In this document: one piece after another, positions 40,622-49,457 of the stretch
Layout: each line of letters begins with the position of its first letter
Numbering within the stretch: position 1 is the stretch's first letter
NCBI RefSeq assembly: GCF_022603395.1
Contig: NZ_JAIBKA010000009.1
Span: forward strand, 62,001-126,000
DNA length: 64,000 nucleotides
Source: Desulfoferrobacter suflitae
GTDB lineage: Bacteria; Desulfobacterota; Syntrophobacteria; Syntrophobacterales; Syntrophobacteraceae
Reading direction: 5' to 3'
Translations under genes and position numbers: made by a program
Notes under the pieces: generated by a model
Databases searched by the model: none
Told to the model about the DNA's origin: nothing
Seen by the model: only the letters and a program-made list of their open reading frames with translations

Positions 40622-41397
40622 CCATCGTGAGCCTTGGCCCAGGGGATCGCTCGTATATGCTGCCCATCGCCCTGGATGCTGTGATCCAGGCGGATGTGGT
40701 CGTCGGCTACAAACTGTATCTGCAAATGATTGCCGACTTGACAGCGGGCAAAACCGTATACGCGAGCGGCATGCGCAAAGAGATGGAGCGCTGCGAAGCT
40801 GCCATAGAAGCTGCATCTTGCGGAAGGCGCGTGGTTATCGTTTCCAGTGGCGATGCCGGAATTTATGGCATGGCAGGGCTCATCTTCGATCTCTGTCGCG
40901 AAAGGAATCTCAACGTTTCCTACGGCGGCGACACCTCGACGGTAACGCTCGACTTTTCCATTGACGTCATTCCGGGAGTGGCGGCATTCAATGCTGCAGC
41001 CTCGACGGTCGGCGCCCCGCTGATGCACGATTTCGCAGCCATTAGCTTGAGCGACCATCTGACTCCCTGGGAGATCATCGAGAAGCGCCTGAACGCTGCA
41101 GCCCTGGCGGATTTTGTTATGGCGATCTACAATCCGCGCAGCAAGAGTCGGCCCCATTTGTTGCGCCAGGCACAGCGTGTGATTCTGCAGCACCGTCCGC
41201 CAACCACGCCGGTCGCGCTGGTGCGCCGCGCAATGCGGGAAGGGCAGTGGCGGTGTTTGACCACTCTGGACCGTATCCCTGATGCAGAGGTGGATATGCA
41301 ATCGGTGCTGATTGTAGGAAACAGCGCGACTTACGTGTGGAAAGGGTGGATGGTTACTCCCCGAGGATATCTCGACAAATATGGCGTGACGATTTAG
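40522..41397 (+). CDS. cbiH: Cobalt-factor III/precorrin-3B C17-methyltransferase
   Basis: 291 residues if started at the ATG at 40522. The conserved part begins KLTIVSLGPGDRSYMLPIAL, then VVGYKLYLQMIADLTAGKTV, VVIVSSGDAGIYGMAGLIFD, DVIPGVAAFNAAASTVGAPL, and MAIYNPRSKSRP. These are CbiH/CobJ marks, including SSGDAGIY. It methylates C17 with ring contraction. The only codon-level starts near the first beta strand are CTG at 40618 and GTG at 40627, so the N-terminus is uncertain. A start at 40522 overlaps cbiG by 100 bases. It ends 4 bases into the convergent LapA-like gene. Confidence 0.92.
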   Translation: MRSNGAVERTAGENHCAQEKIGKCHSGGGPGKLTIVSLGPGDRSYMLPIALDAVIQADVVVGYKLYLQMIADLTAGKTVYASGMRKEMERCEAAIEAASCGRRVVIVSSGDAGIYGMAGLIFDLCRERNLNVSYGGDTSTVTLDFSIDVIPGVAAFNAAASTVGAPLMHDFAAISLSDHLTPWEIIEKRLNAAALADFVMAIYNPRSKSRPHLLRQAQRVILQHRPPTTPVALVRRAMREGQWRCLTTLDRIPDAEVDMQSVLIVGNSATYVWKGWMVTPRGYLDKYGVTI

Positions 41398-41744
41398 CCG
41401 TCCGATTCGGTTTTTGACTCCTGGAGGTTCTCCCGGGCTTTTTCCGGGGGAGCTTCCTGAGTTGGCTGAGGCGGCACCGGTTGCAGCTTTTCCTGCCTTT
41501 CATGGGCGAGCATACGCCTCACGTTGAAATAGGGCCTGAGCATCAGTACGATTCCAACGGCAAATCCCAGAAATCCTGCCAGCACCAGCAGGACGTACAC
41601 CTGCAGGCTCCATTGCAGGTGTTCCTTGATATACAGGTTGAGTTGGAACGGGAGTGGAGTCGTAAAGGTAGGGACGTTTTGCCAGAAAAAGAGCCCTATG
41701 ACCAGCATGACTAACCCGCCCGTAATGAGCTTGAATAATTTCAT
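41394..41744 (-). CDS. LapA-domain (DUF1049) inner-membrane protein
   Basis: 116 residues. Two membrane segments (KLITGGLVMLVIGLFFWQNV and VYVLLVLAGFLGFAVGIVLM), then RPYFNVRRMLAHERQEK and a disordered Pro/Glu-rich tail. This is the LapA/YciS-like DUF1049 layout. The E. coli relative helps regulate lipopolysaccharide synthesis; whether this one does is not known. It overlaps the HIT gene upstream by 4 bases (ATGA) and is convergent with cbiH. Confidence 0.8.
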   Translation of the reverse strand: MKLFKLITGGLVMLVIGLFFWQNVPTFTTPLPFQLNLYIKEHLQWSLQVYVLLVLAGFLGFAVGIVLMLRPYFNVRRMLAHERQEKLQPVPPQPTQEAPPEKARENLQESKTESDG

Positions 41745-42232
41745 GAATTGCTCTCCTTTTCGAAGTGAGGTCGAAGCTTGGCATAGGTCTGCTGGAGGTG
41801 TTCCGGAATGCTTCTGACGTCGGCAAAGACGGTGAGGAAATTGGTGTCGCCGGGCCAGCGAGGCACAACATGGAAATGCAGATGGTCCTCGACCCCGGCG
41901 CCGGCGGCTGCCCCCAGATTGAGACCTACGTTGAAGCCCTCGGGCCGCATCACCCGCCGCAGGATGACCGTACAGGTGGTCACCCAGCGCATGATGTCGA
42001 TCATTTCATCTTCGCTGAGTTCCCGCAAGCCGGCCAGATGCCGCCAGGGGGCAACCAGAAGGTGCCCGTTATTGTAGGGATATTTGTTCATCATGACCAT
42101 GGTCGTCCGACCGCGATAGAGAATGAGCCGCTCTTCATCTGAAAGACCATCGCCTTCCGGGCAAAAGATGCAATAAGGTTCCCGCTTTCCCAGAATATAT
42201 TCGATGCGCCAGGGCGCCCATAAGTTCTGCAT
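41741..42232 (-). CDS. HIT-family nucleotide hydrolase/phosphorylase
   Basis: 163 residues. The HIT triad motif HLHFHVVPR near residue 127 and N-terminal MQNLWAPWRIEYILGKREPY, CIFCPEGD place it in the HIT branch related to ApaA/AP4A phosphorylases. The CIFC pair is common in that branch and may bind zinc. It cleaves nucleoside phosphate esters such as dinucleotide polyphosphates; the exact substrate is not deducible. The start is the ATG at 42232. The frame extends to 42325 but without family character. It is coupled (ATGA) to the LapA-like gene. Confidence 0.9.
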   Translation of the reverse strand: MQNLWAPWRIEYILGKREPYCIFCPEGDGLSDEERLILYRGRTTMVMMNKYPYNNGHLLVAPWRHLAGLRELSEDEMIDIMRWVTTCTVILRRVMRPEGFNVGLNLGAAAGAGVEDHLHFHVVPRWPGDTNFLTVFADVRSIPEHLQQTYAKLRPHFEKESNS

Positions 42233-42413
42233 GAGGCTCTCTCGCCATTCGTTCAATAATGTGGCCGCGGCGATAGCCTGCGAGGCTGCCGCACAAACCC
42301 ATCCTGCCCGCCTCGAACAGTGCAAAGCCTTTTTCTAAGCGGTTTTGCCACTATAGCAACGAAGCACAAAAACTCAAGATGTTTTTTGGATTGGGTGTGG
42401 TCTGACAACGGGC

Positions 42414-43172
42414 TCACCGCCGAGGGAGCGAAGTGAGTTCAAGTTTGCCCCAGATGGCCATCTTGTCCTTTACAATGATGAGGACTCCCTCGAGGGAGGG
42501 AATGTGCGTGGCTCGCTCCAGGGCTCGAGGCAGGTCGGCGGGACCGCGCACCAGATTGCCCAGAGCCGTGGCGGCTGCATCCGCCAAAGCGCCGTTCCCG
42601 GCCACAACCGAAACGGCATCGGCGCTGCCGAAGCTGATAGAGTGTCCAATGGTTCCCGAGGAAGTGCATATGCTCAAGGGAAACCGGTCGGCAGTAAACT
42701 GCAGGGCGACTTTATCATGGAACGGCGAGTCTGGTTCGATGTAAACACCTACCGTGGCATCTTCCTGCAGGTCGAGATAGCAGTCGCCCCCATTCTCGAC
42801 GACGACCTCGCTGGTGAACTGCTTGAGGTGACGTGCCACCGATTCAGCAATTGCCCCGGCCACACTCGCCATGGGACCGACGCCCGTCTTGCCGGAGGCC
42901 TCCAGCATGTGTCGAACCAGCTCCGGCGCAGCCCGGTCACCGGGAAGGGGTTCCATTGCCTGGAGGAATTCGGGGTGCTGGGCAATGTAGTGCTCCAGCT
43001 GGTGACGGCAGGTCAGAACCGTCGAGGTCGCTTCCTTTGACAAGTCCTGCCGTGCCCGGATCCAAAGATCGGTTTCTCGATACTTGACCTGAAATGAAAC
43101 CCACCCGGCTTTGCTCTGATGACTCAAGCGGTAGCAACGTCGACTCGCTTCGGTGTTTTGTTTGAAGGCCAT
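42414..43172 (-). CDS. UPF0280 (ApbE-fold) protein
   Basis: 252 residues. The family blocks are GVGPMASVAGAIAESVARHL, VVVENGGDCYLDLQEDATVG, ICTSSGTIGHSISFGSADAV and SVVAGNGALADAAATALGNL. UPF0280 proteins share a fold with the FMN transferase ApbE, but the biochemical role is not established to my knowledge. It is 24 bases downstream of guaA and probably read through from it. Confidence 0.9.
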   Translation of the reverse strand: MAFKQNTEASRRCYRLSHQSKAGWVSFQVKYRETDLWIRARQDLSKEATSTVLTCRHQLEHYIAQHPEFLQAMEPLPGDRAAPELVRHMLEASGKTGVGPMASVAGAIAESVARHLKQFTSEVVVENGGDCYLDLQEDATVGVYIEPDSPFHDKVALQFTADRFPLSICTSSGTIGHSISFGSADAVSVVAGNGALADAAATALGNLVRGPADLPRALERATHIPSLEGVLIIVKDKMAIWGKLELTSLPRR

Positions 43173-43196
43173 GGGATGACAGCCGGAATTCCAGAG

Positions 43197-44753
43197 CTAT
43201 TCCCATTCAATTGTGCTGGGAGGTTTGGAAGAGATGTCATAAACGACCCGATTGACGCCGTTCACTTCATTGATTATGCGGTTGGAGATTTTCTGCAGAA
43301 GCTCGTAAGGCAACCTGGCCCAATCGGCGGTCATGGCGTCGACACTCTCCACGACCCGCAGGGCAATGACCTGATCGTAGGTCCTCTCGTCTCCCATAAC
43401 CCCCACGGAGCGGACCGGCAGAAGAACCGCAAACGCCTGCCAGACTTTGTCGTACCAGCCGGAAGCCTGCATTTCTTCAAGCACAATGCTGTCTGCTTCC
43501 CTCAGAATTTGAAGGTCTTCCGAGGTTACGTCGCGCAGCAGTCGGATGGCCAATCCGGGGCCGGGAAAGGGGTGGCGCATGATGATCCGTTCGGGCAGGC
43601 CCAGCTCTCTGCCGACCAGTCTTGCTTCATCCTTGAACAGCTCGCGCAATGGCTCGATCAGCTGCAATTGCATTTTTTCCGGCAGTCCGCCGACATTGTG
43701 ATGGGTCTTGATGGTGGCCGAGGGTCCCTTGAAGGAAACACTTTCTATAACATCAGGGTACAGGGTGCCCTGTGCCAGATACCTGACATTGGGTAATTTC
43801 CCGGCCTCTTTTTCAAACAGTTCGATAAATAGATTGCCGATGATCTTTCTCTTCTGTTCCGGATCGATGACCCCCTTGAGCCGCTGCAAAAACAGCTCGG
43901 ATGCGTCGAGGTAAATGAGGTTCATTTCAAAATGGTCGCGAAAAATGGTTTGCACGCTTTCCGCTTCTCCCGTGCGCAACATCCCGTTATTGACGAATAT
44001 GCAGTGAAGCTGAGGTCCTATGGCGTTGTGCAGGAGAGCCGCAACGACCGATGAGTCGACCCCGCCACTCAATGCGCAAATGACCTGATCTGCTCCCACC
44101 CGCTCGCGTATCACCTGGATGGAGGTTTCCACAAAGGATTTCATGGTCCATGTCGAGCGACAATGGCAGACGCGGTACAGAAAGTTTTCCAGCAGGTTCT
44201 TGCCACATGGGGTGTGCACCACTTCGGGATGGAATTGAACACCATAAAAATGGCGCCCGAAATCCCCCATAGCGGCGATTGGCGAATTGTCGCTGTTGGC
44301 CAGAATGATAAAATCGGCCGGTAGTGTGAGCACCCGGTCACCGTGGCTCATCCATACCCGCACGTCCGTGCATTCGATGTTTTTGAAGAGGTCACCCGGA
44401 TGAATGATATCAATCGTCGCCGGGCCATACTCGCGCCTGGCGGCTTTTTCTACCTGGCCGCCCAACTGGTGGGCCATGACCTGCAAACCGTAACAAATAC
44501 CAAGAATGGGAACCTGCAGAGAGAAGATCAGCGGGTCGGGCAGGGGCGCTTCTTTTTGATATACACCGGCGGGTCCGCCGGAAAGGATAATACCTTTGGG
44601 CTGAAAGGCCCGGATCTCCTGGATTGCCATGTTGAAAGGATGAATCTCACAGTAGACATGGCTTTCCCTAACCCGGCGGGCAATGAGCTGGGTGTATTGG
44701 GATCCAAAATCCAAAATGAGTATTCGTTCTTCGTGCAGGTGATCCCACTTCAT
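43197..44753 (-). CDS. guaA: GMP synthase (glutamine-hydrolysing)
   Basis: 518 residues. Glutaminase domain with Cys87 in [13 protein letters not shown] and His/Glu in [11 protein letters not shown]. The ATP pyrophosphatase domain has the P-loop [15 protein letters not shown]. The C-terminal dimerisation domain ends [16 protein letters not shown], as in all GuaA. It converts XMP to GMP with ATP and glutamine in the cytoplasm. guaB lies 86 bases upstream on the same strand, so the two-step purine branch is an operon. Confidence 0.98.
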   Translation of the reverse strand: MKWDHLHEERILILDFGSQYTQLIARRVRESHVYCEIHPFNMAIQEIRAFQPKGIILSGGPAGVYQKEAPLPDPLIFSLQVPILGICYGLQVMAHQLGGQVEKAARREYGPATIDIIHPGDLFKNIECTDVRVWMSHGDRVLTLPADFIILANSDNSPIAAMGDFGRHFYGVQFHPEVVHTPCGKNLLENFLYRVCHCRSTWTMKSFVETSIQVIRERVGADQVICALSGGVDSSVVAALLHNAIGPQLHCIFVNNGMLRTGEAESVQTIFRDHFEMNLIYLDASELFLQRLKGVIDPEQKRKIIGNLFIELFEKEAGKLPNVRYLAQGTLYPDVIESVSFKGPSATIKTHHNVGGLPEKMQLQLIEPLRELFKDEARLVGRELGLPERIIMRHPFPGPGLAIRLLRDVTSEDLQILREADSIVLEEMQASGWYDKVWQAFAVLLPVRSVGVMGDERTYDQVIALRVVESVDAMTADWARLPYELLQKISNRIINEVNGVNRVVYDISSKPPSTIEWE

Positions 44754-44839
44754 GGGGTGTTCCTTTCCTGTTCACTGCGTTGAGGGGGGCGGCACCTGGT
44801 CTTTTAAGGGTTGCTCGGTGCCCCGGTCGGTAATTGAGA

Positions 44840-46315
44840 TCACTTCAGATCCACCTGATAGTTCGGTGCTTCCTTGGTGATGATGACGTCATGCACGTGG
44901 CTTTCCCTGAGCCCCGCAGCAGTGACTCGAACCATCAGGGCTTGTGTGCGAAGTTCTTCAAGGTTGCGGCAGCCCAGATATCCCATTCCCGATCGCAGTC
45001 CTCCTATGAGTTGATGTACACTGGCCGACAGCGGCCCGCGGTAGGGCACCATCCCCTCTATGCCTTCCGGTACCAGTTTGGTGAGTTCCAGGACTTCATC
45101 CTGGAAGTAGCGGTCGCGGCTGCCTTCCTTCATTGCGCCCAGGGAGCCCATGCCGCGATACACTTTGTAGCTTCGTCCTTGATACAGTACGGTTTCGCCG
45201 GGACTTTCATCGGTTCCGGCAAACAGGCTTCCAATCATGACAGTGTTTGCTCCAGCCGCCAGCGCCTTGACAATGTCCCCGCTGTATTTGATTCCACCAT
45301 CGGCGATGATGGGAACGTCGTGGGCGCGCGCCACCGGTGCACAAGCCAGGATTGCGGTGATTTGTGGCACGCCCACTCCTGCCACGATACGCGTTGTACA
45401 AATGGATCCGGGTCCCACTCCGATCTTGATGGCATCCGCCCCGGCTTTGATCAGACTTTCCGCTCCTTCGGCCGTGGCAACGTTGCCCGCGGCGACTTGC
45501 ATGTCCGGGCATTCCTGTTTGATCAGCTTCACCATCTCCAAGACATTTCTGGAGTGCCCATGGGCACTGTCCACAACAATCAAATCGGTCCCGGCATGCT
45601 TGAGCGCCAGCACCCGTTCGAGCATGCCCTTGCCGACCCCGACAGCGGCCCCGACCCTCAGCCTGCCGAGTTGGTCCTTGCTCGAATTGGGATATTTTTT
45701 GACCTTCATGATATCCTTGATGGTGATCAATCCCTTCAGCTTGCCGGCTTCATCCACTACCAGCAACTTTTCAATTCGATTGGCATGGAGCAATTTCTTG
45801 GAATCTTCCAGAGAAATGCCTATGGGGGCCGTTACCAGGTTCTTTTTAGTCATGACCTCAGAGACTTTGAGGTTGACGTTGGTTTCAAAACGCAGGTCAC
45901 GATTTGTGATGATTCCCACCAGTTGCCCTTGCTTCACCACGGGTACACCCGAAATGCGATAGCGTGCCATCAGTTCCAGCACGTCCGAAATGCGCTGGTC
46001 GGGTTCCACCGTGACCGGATCAACGATCATTCCGCTTTCGGATTTCTTGACCTTATTGACTTCCTGGGCTTGCCGCTCGACGGACATATTGCGGTGAATG
46101 ATGCCAATTCCGCCTTCCCGCGCAATGCTTATGGCGGTATCCGCTTCCGTGACGGAGTCCATTGCTGCACTGAGCAAAGGAATTCGCATGGTTATGCTGC
46201 GGGTCAAGGGGGTTTCAAGGTTGGTTTCCTGTGGTAATATCTCGGAATATCTGGGGATTAATGAAACGTCGTCAAAAGTAAGAGCTTCCTGAATAGCCGA
46301 CTGTTCATTCTGCAT
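44840..46315 (-). CDS. guaB: IMP dehydrogenase
   Basis: 491 residues. Catalytic Cys in [20 protein letters not shown], and flap/active-site parts [20 protein letters not shown] and [20 protein letters not shown] pair of CBS domains is inserted at about 95-215 ([20 protein letters not shown] and [20 protein letters not shown]). It oxidises IMP to XMP with NAD+ and is followed by guaA for the next step. The N-terminus [20 protein letters not shown] is canonical, so the start at 46315 is sound. Confidence 0.98.
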   Translation of the reverse strand: MQNEQSAIQEALTFDDVSLIPRYSEILPQETNLETPLTRSITMRIPLLSAAMDSVTEADTAISIAREGGIGIIHRNMSVERQAQEVNKVKKSESGMIVDPVTVEPDQRISDVLELMARYRISGVPVVKQGQLVGIITNRDLRFETNVNLKVSEVMTKKNLVTAPIGISLEDSKKLLHANRIEKLLVVDEAGKLKGLITIKDIMKVKKYPNSSKDQLGRLRVGAAVGVGKGMLERVLALKHAGTDLIVVDSAHGHSRNVLEMVKLIKQECPDMQVAAGNVATAEGAESLIKAGADAIKIGVGPGSICTTRIVAGVGVPQITAILACAPVARAHDVPIIADGGIKYSGDIVKALAAGANTVMIGSLFAGTDESPGETVLYQGRSYKVYRGMGSLGAMKEGSRDRYFQDEVLELTKLVPEGIEGMVPYRGPLSASVHQLIGGLRSGMGYLGCRNLEELRTQALMVRVTAAGLRESHVHDVIITKEAPNYQVDLK

Positions 46316-46432
46316 TGAATCTCTCCGTGATCTTTTCCAGGGGTCTGCAAATCATTGCCGATCGGTCCGCCCCTGCGTTGAATACTGGTATCCTCCATCC
46401 GGCTACAAGGGGTAGCCATGCGCTGCCAGCGC

Positions 46433-47470
46433 CTATGCAATTGGCCAAAGCCACTCCAAAGGAGTTCCTAAAGTATGAGGCATTCCTCTCTGTTTTTCAA
46501 TAAGATAGAGGAGAAGACCTTCCAACAGCCCTGCGTCGGTGACGGTGAGCCGCTGTTGGTTCAGTGCATGCAGAATCTGCAAAACGATCAGTGCCCCCCC
46601 CAGTATGATATCTTCCCTTCCTCTTTCCAGTCCCTGAATGCTTTGCCTTTCTTCAGTAGTGAGCCGGGCCAGGTGCTGCACCGTGCCCGCAAGCCAATCC
46701 TCGGTTAGAAGTGTCCCATTAATCCGATGAGCTCGATATTCATTGGTTTTCAGGTACATCGAGGCCAGTGTCGTGGCGGTTCCCGCGGTGCCGACCAGCA
46801 TTAGTGCGTCCAGACTCGAGCCCGAGCCAGTTTGCTCGAGAGCGTGGTGCAGGCCGGATAGGGCCTGCTCGATGCGGGCCCGGATGAACCGGGCGGCACG
46901 TTGCAGCTGTTGCGCCTTGGGCGGATTGTCCGTCAAATACTTTTCGGCGATGCCCGCCGCACCGATGAAAATGCTTTCGACCCAAAGGGGCACGCCTGCC
47001 TCCGGGTCGACCAGAATAAACTCTGTGCTGCTCCCCCCCAGATCAAACAACAATTTCAGTCCCTCACCGGGCGGAAGAACGCTCAAAATGCCCTTGGCGG
47101 ATAGGGCGGCCTCATCCCTTTCTGAAAGAATGGAAACATCCAGCCCCACCGAGGATTTGATTGATTCGAGAAATGTCCGAGTGTTTACCGCCCTGCGCAG
47201 CACACCGGTTGCTCCGCACGCAACAGCCTCCACCTGGTAGCGATCTAACAGCCTTTGGTATCCTTTCAATGTGTCAAGGCTTTTGAGCATACTCGCTGAA
47301 GAGAGCTCCCGGGTGTCCTGGTAATTTTTGGCCAAGCGGGTGATGGCCCTTTCAACACGGCGCGGAACTATTTGCTCGCCGTTCACCAGTGTGGCCAGGA
47401 GTAGTCGGATGGTGTGAGAACCGATATCGATGGAGGCGAAATTCAAGTGACGCTCATTTGCCCGGGTCAT
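46433..47470 (-). CDS. Ppx/GppA-family phosphatase
   Basis: 345 residues. Actin-like ATPase fold with FASIDIGSHTIRLLLATLVN, the phosphate loop ACGATGVLRRAVN, catalytic ILSERDEAALSAKGI, and LLFDLGGSSTEFILVD. This N-terminal domain alone is shared by exopolyphosphatases and pppGpp phosphatases, and the length (about 300-350) is that of the short form without the helical C-terminal HD-like domain. Substrate choice (polyphosphate or pppGpp) cannot be told from sequence here. GGAG lies about 10 bases upstream. Confidence 0.9.
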   Translation of the reverse strand: MTRANERHLNFASIDIGSHTIRLLLATLVNGEQIVPRRVERAITRLAKNYQDTRELSSASMLKSLDTLKGYQRLLDRYQVEAVACGATGVLRRAVNTRTFLESIKSSVGLDVSILSERDEAALSAKGILSVLPPGEGLKLLFDLGGSSTEFILVDPEAGVPLWVESIFIGAAGIAEKYLTDNPPKAQQLQRAARFIRARIEQALSGLHHALEQTGSGSSLDALMLVGTAGTATTLASMYLKTNEYRAHRINGTLLTEDWLAGTVQHLARLTTEERQSIQGLERGREDIILGGALIVLQILHALNQQRLTVTDAGLLEGLLLYLIEKQRGMPHTLGTPLEWLWPIA

Positions 47471-47826
47471 CAGCCGCCGGCTCCTTTTCTTAGCTTGACA
47501 GGGTCAGTTGCAAGAGTTTATTTTCAAATCTGAACAATCGCAAACCCTAACACAACCAACGGTTTATTTACTTGGCTATGCCATTGATTGATCCTGCAGC
47601 CTCTCCTGACACAAAGCCCGGGAGCGTGTCCGAGAATGCCGGCCTTAGGTCAATCTGCTGCAACTTCGAATCCGCATGGGAATGCGGTTGGCGGTTCCCG
47701 GAGTCCGTTGGAACCGCGGGAAAGCAGCCAAAAGTCATTCTGGAGAGGCGCCCCGCGGGTTAGTGTGGTACTCTGGGACCTGCACGTTTGCGACGACAAA
47801 TCACCTTTAGCCCGAGAGGATTGCCC
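47471..47826. other. Intergenic, about 355 bases
   Basis: Divergent promoter region between ppx/gppA (minus) and the YciO gene (plus). Short plus-strand frames at 47572-47830 show no family features. I see no tRNA, terminator or repeat that convinces. Confidence 0.4.
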
Positions 47827-48441
47827 ATGATACTCGAGATGAACTCGCAACATCCTGAACCGAGAAAGATTAAGCAGGTTGCGGAAATTCTGGCCAATGG
47901 GGGGGTAATAGCTTATCCCACCGATACGTATTACGGTATCGGTTGTGATTTGTTCAACAAAGAGTCCATTGAAAAAATCTACCAGTTGAAGCGTAGATCC
48001 GCGCAACAGCCTTTTAGCTTTATCTGCAGTGACCTGAAAAATATAAGCGAGTACGCTCAAGTGACAAATTACGCTTACAAGACCATGAAACGGCTCCTGC
48101 CAGGCCCCTACACATTCATCCTGGAAGGCTCGCGGCTGGTCCCCAAAATCATGCTCACCAAGCGCCGCACTGTGGGTATTCGAGTGCCGGATCATGAAAT
48201 CTGTTTGGCTATTGTTCAGGAATTGGGACATCCCATCATCAGTACCTCGGCTACCGATCCGGAAACGAGCAGCATCCTGGAGACCCCCCAGGAGATCAAG
48301 GCAAAGTTGGGGCATGCCCTTGATCTGATCATTGACGGGGGCATTGTCAACGGCAAACCGTCGAGTGTTATTTCTCTCATTGATGACACTCCCGAAGTAC
48401 TTCGGGAGGGAGCGGGAGACGTCGCTGCTTTTCAAGTATAA
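47827..48441 (+). CDS. Sua5/YciO/YrdC-type protein (threonylcarbamoyl-AMP synthase family)
   Basis: 204 residues. KIKQVAEILANGGVIAYPTD (ATP/threonine pocket), TYYGIGCDLFNKESIEKIYQ, LKRRSAQQPFSFICSDL, LPGPYTFILEGSRLVPKIML, and VGIRVPDHEICLAIVQELGH are the YrdC-domain marks. Members make threonylcarbamoyl-adenylate for tRNA t6A37. The YciO subgroup, which this one-domain sequence resembles, is of less certain role. The start ATG at 47827 has GAGAGGA 6-8 bases upstream. It is convergent with the sppA gene. Confidence 0.88.
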   Translation: MILEMNSQHPEPRKIKQVAEILANGGVIAYPTDTYYGIGCDLFNKESIEKIYQLKRRSAQQPFSFICSDLKNISEYAQVTNYAYKTMKRLLPGPYTFILEGSRLVPKIMLTKRRTVGIRVPDHEICLAIVQELGHPIISTSATDPETSSILETPQEIKAKLGHALDLIIDGGIVNGKPSSVISLIDDTPEVLREGAGDVAAFQV

Positions 48442-48501
48442 ACGAGGGAGGTCATGGCGGGCGACCGGTGCCGGCCTGCCATGAACCCCAAGCCCGTCGT
48501 G

Positions 48502-49395
48502 TCAGGGTGCCAACGGGGCCTGATAACGGATGCCGGCGAAGCCGACGGGATAATTCGTTATTTGCTCGGCCAATTGATTGCCCAGCAGCAGTTCCAGTAA
48601 GGAAAACCCTTTTTTCTTTGCGTAAACCAACTTCGGCTCCCCTTCCACTTTGCCCATGATGGCCGCCGCCCTGACAGCGTCCTCGAAATTGCCAAGTTCA
48701 TCGACCAATCCCAACTGTTTTGCCGTTTCGCCCGTTAGAATTCGGCCGTCGGCTATTGCCTCAATCTTTTCCCTGGGAATATTGCGAGCGGCAGCTACCG
48801 CCTCGATAAACTGGCGATGGACCTGGTCGATGGTTTGCTGCAGCAGGGCTTTTTCTTCCGCGGTCATCTCCCGGTCAGGATTTCCCAAGTCCTTGAACCG
48901 CCCACTCTTTATGGCGGTCATGCTGTACCCGATCTTTTCAAACAGCTCCTCCAGGTTCGGGTAGTAGACGATAACGCCGATACTGCCCGTGACCGTCCCC
49001 GGACTGGCGAAGATGCGGCCGGCGGCCGAGGCGATATAATACCCTCCAGAAGCTGCAACAGCGCCCAGAGAGGCCACCACGGGCTTGGTCTCATTAGTGC
49101 GCTGCAATTCTCGGTAAATTTCCTGCGACGGTCCCACCCCACCGCCCGGGGATTCGACCCGCAGAACCAGGGCTTTTACATTGGGGTCTTTACGGTACTT
49201 GACGATGCTGCGCAGGGTCTCCCGGGCATCGTCAATGAGGCCCTTGACTTCGATCACGGCAATCCTGTTGGGATTCGCCAACAATGCATGATCGGAAGTG
49301 ATCAGCCAAAATGCCGCTCCTGCAACCAGCAGGAACACCAATGAAATGAGTAAGCAACCAGGTTGTTTCACCGCTGCCGGGGTCCTCCCAAACAC
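48502..49395 (-). CDS. sppA: Signal peptide peptidase SppA (short form)
   Basis: 297 residues. N-terminal anchor CLLISLVFLLVAGAAFWLIT. The ClpP-like serine protease core has VLRVESPGGGVGPSQEIYRE, the catalytic Ser/Lys region SLGAVAASGGYYIASAAGRI, and FASPGTVTGSIGVIVYYPNL. Position KSGRFKDLGNPDREMTAEEK carries the general-base lysine. It degrades cleaved signal peptides in the membrane. The GTG at 49371 is an equally good start with GGGAGG 12 bases upstream. The GTG at 49395 would lie inside the run after the rpsA terminator. Confidence 0.92.
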   Translation of the reverse strand: MFGRTPAAVKQPGCLLISLVFLLVAGAAFWLITSDHALLANPNRIAVIEVKGLIDDARETLRSIVKYRKDPNVKALVLRVESPGGGVGPSQEIYRELQRTNETKPVVASLGAVAASGGYYIASAAGRIFASPGTVTGSIGVIVYYPNLEELFEKIGYSMTAIKSGRFKDLGNPDREMTAEEKALLQQTIDQVHRQFIEAVAAARNIPREKIEAIADGRILTGETAKQLGLVDELGNFEDAVRAAAIMGKVEGEPKLVYAKKKGFSLLELLLGNQLAEQITNYPVGFAGIRYQAPLAP

Positions 49396-49397
49396 GA

Positions 49398-49433
49398 AAG
49401 CCCGGTATCAGGCGCAATGCATGAACCGGGCTT
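49398..49433 (-). terminator. Terminator after rpsA
   Basis: AAGCCCGGT (49433-49425) pairs with ACCGGGCTT (49406-49398) around an 18-base loop, followed by TTTCGTGTTT on the minus strand. It stands between the rpsA stop and the sppA start, favouring the downstream sppA start at 49371. Confidence 0.65.
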
Positions 49434-49457
49434 GCAAACACAAAGGGTAATCGACAA

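Noticed and set aside
45207-45962. Long open frames antisense and out of frame within guaB, and similar ones in rpsA and plsB
   Set aside because: These are shadows caused by codon bias in real genes; none has a ribosome site or family pattern.
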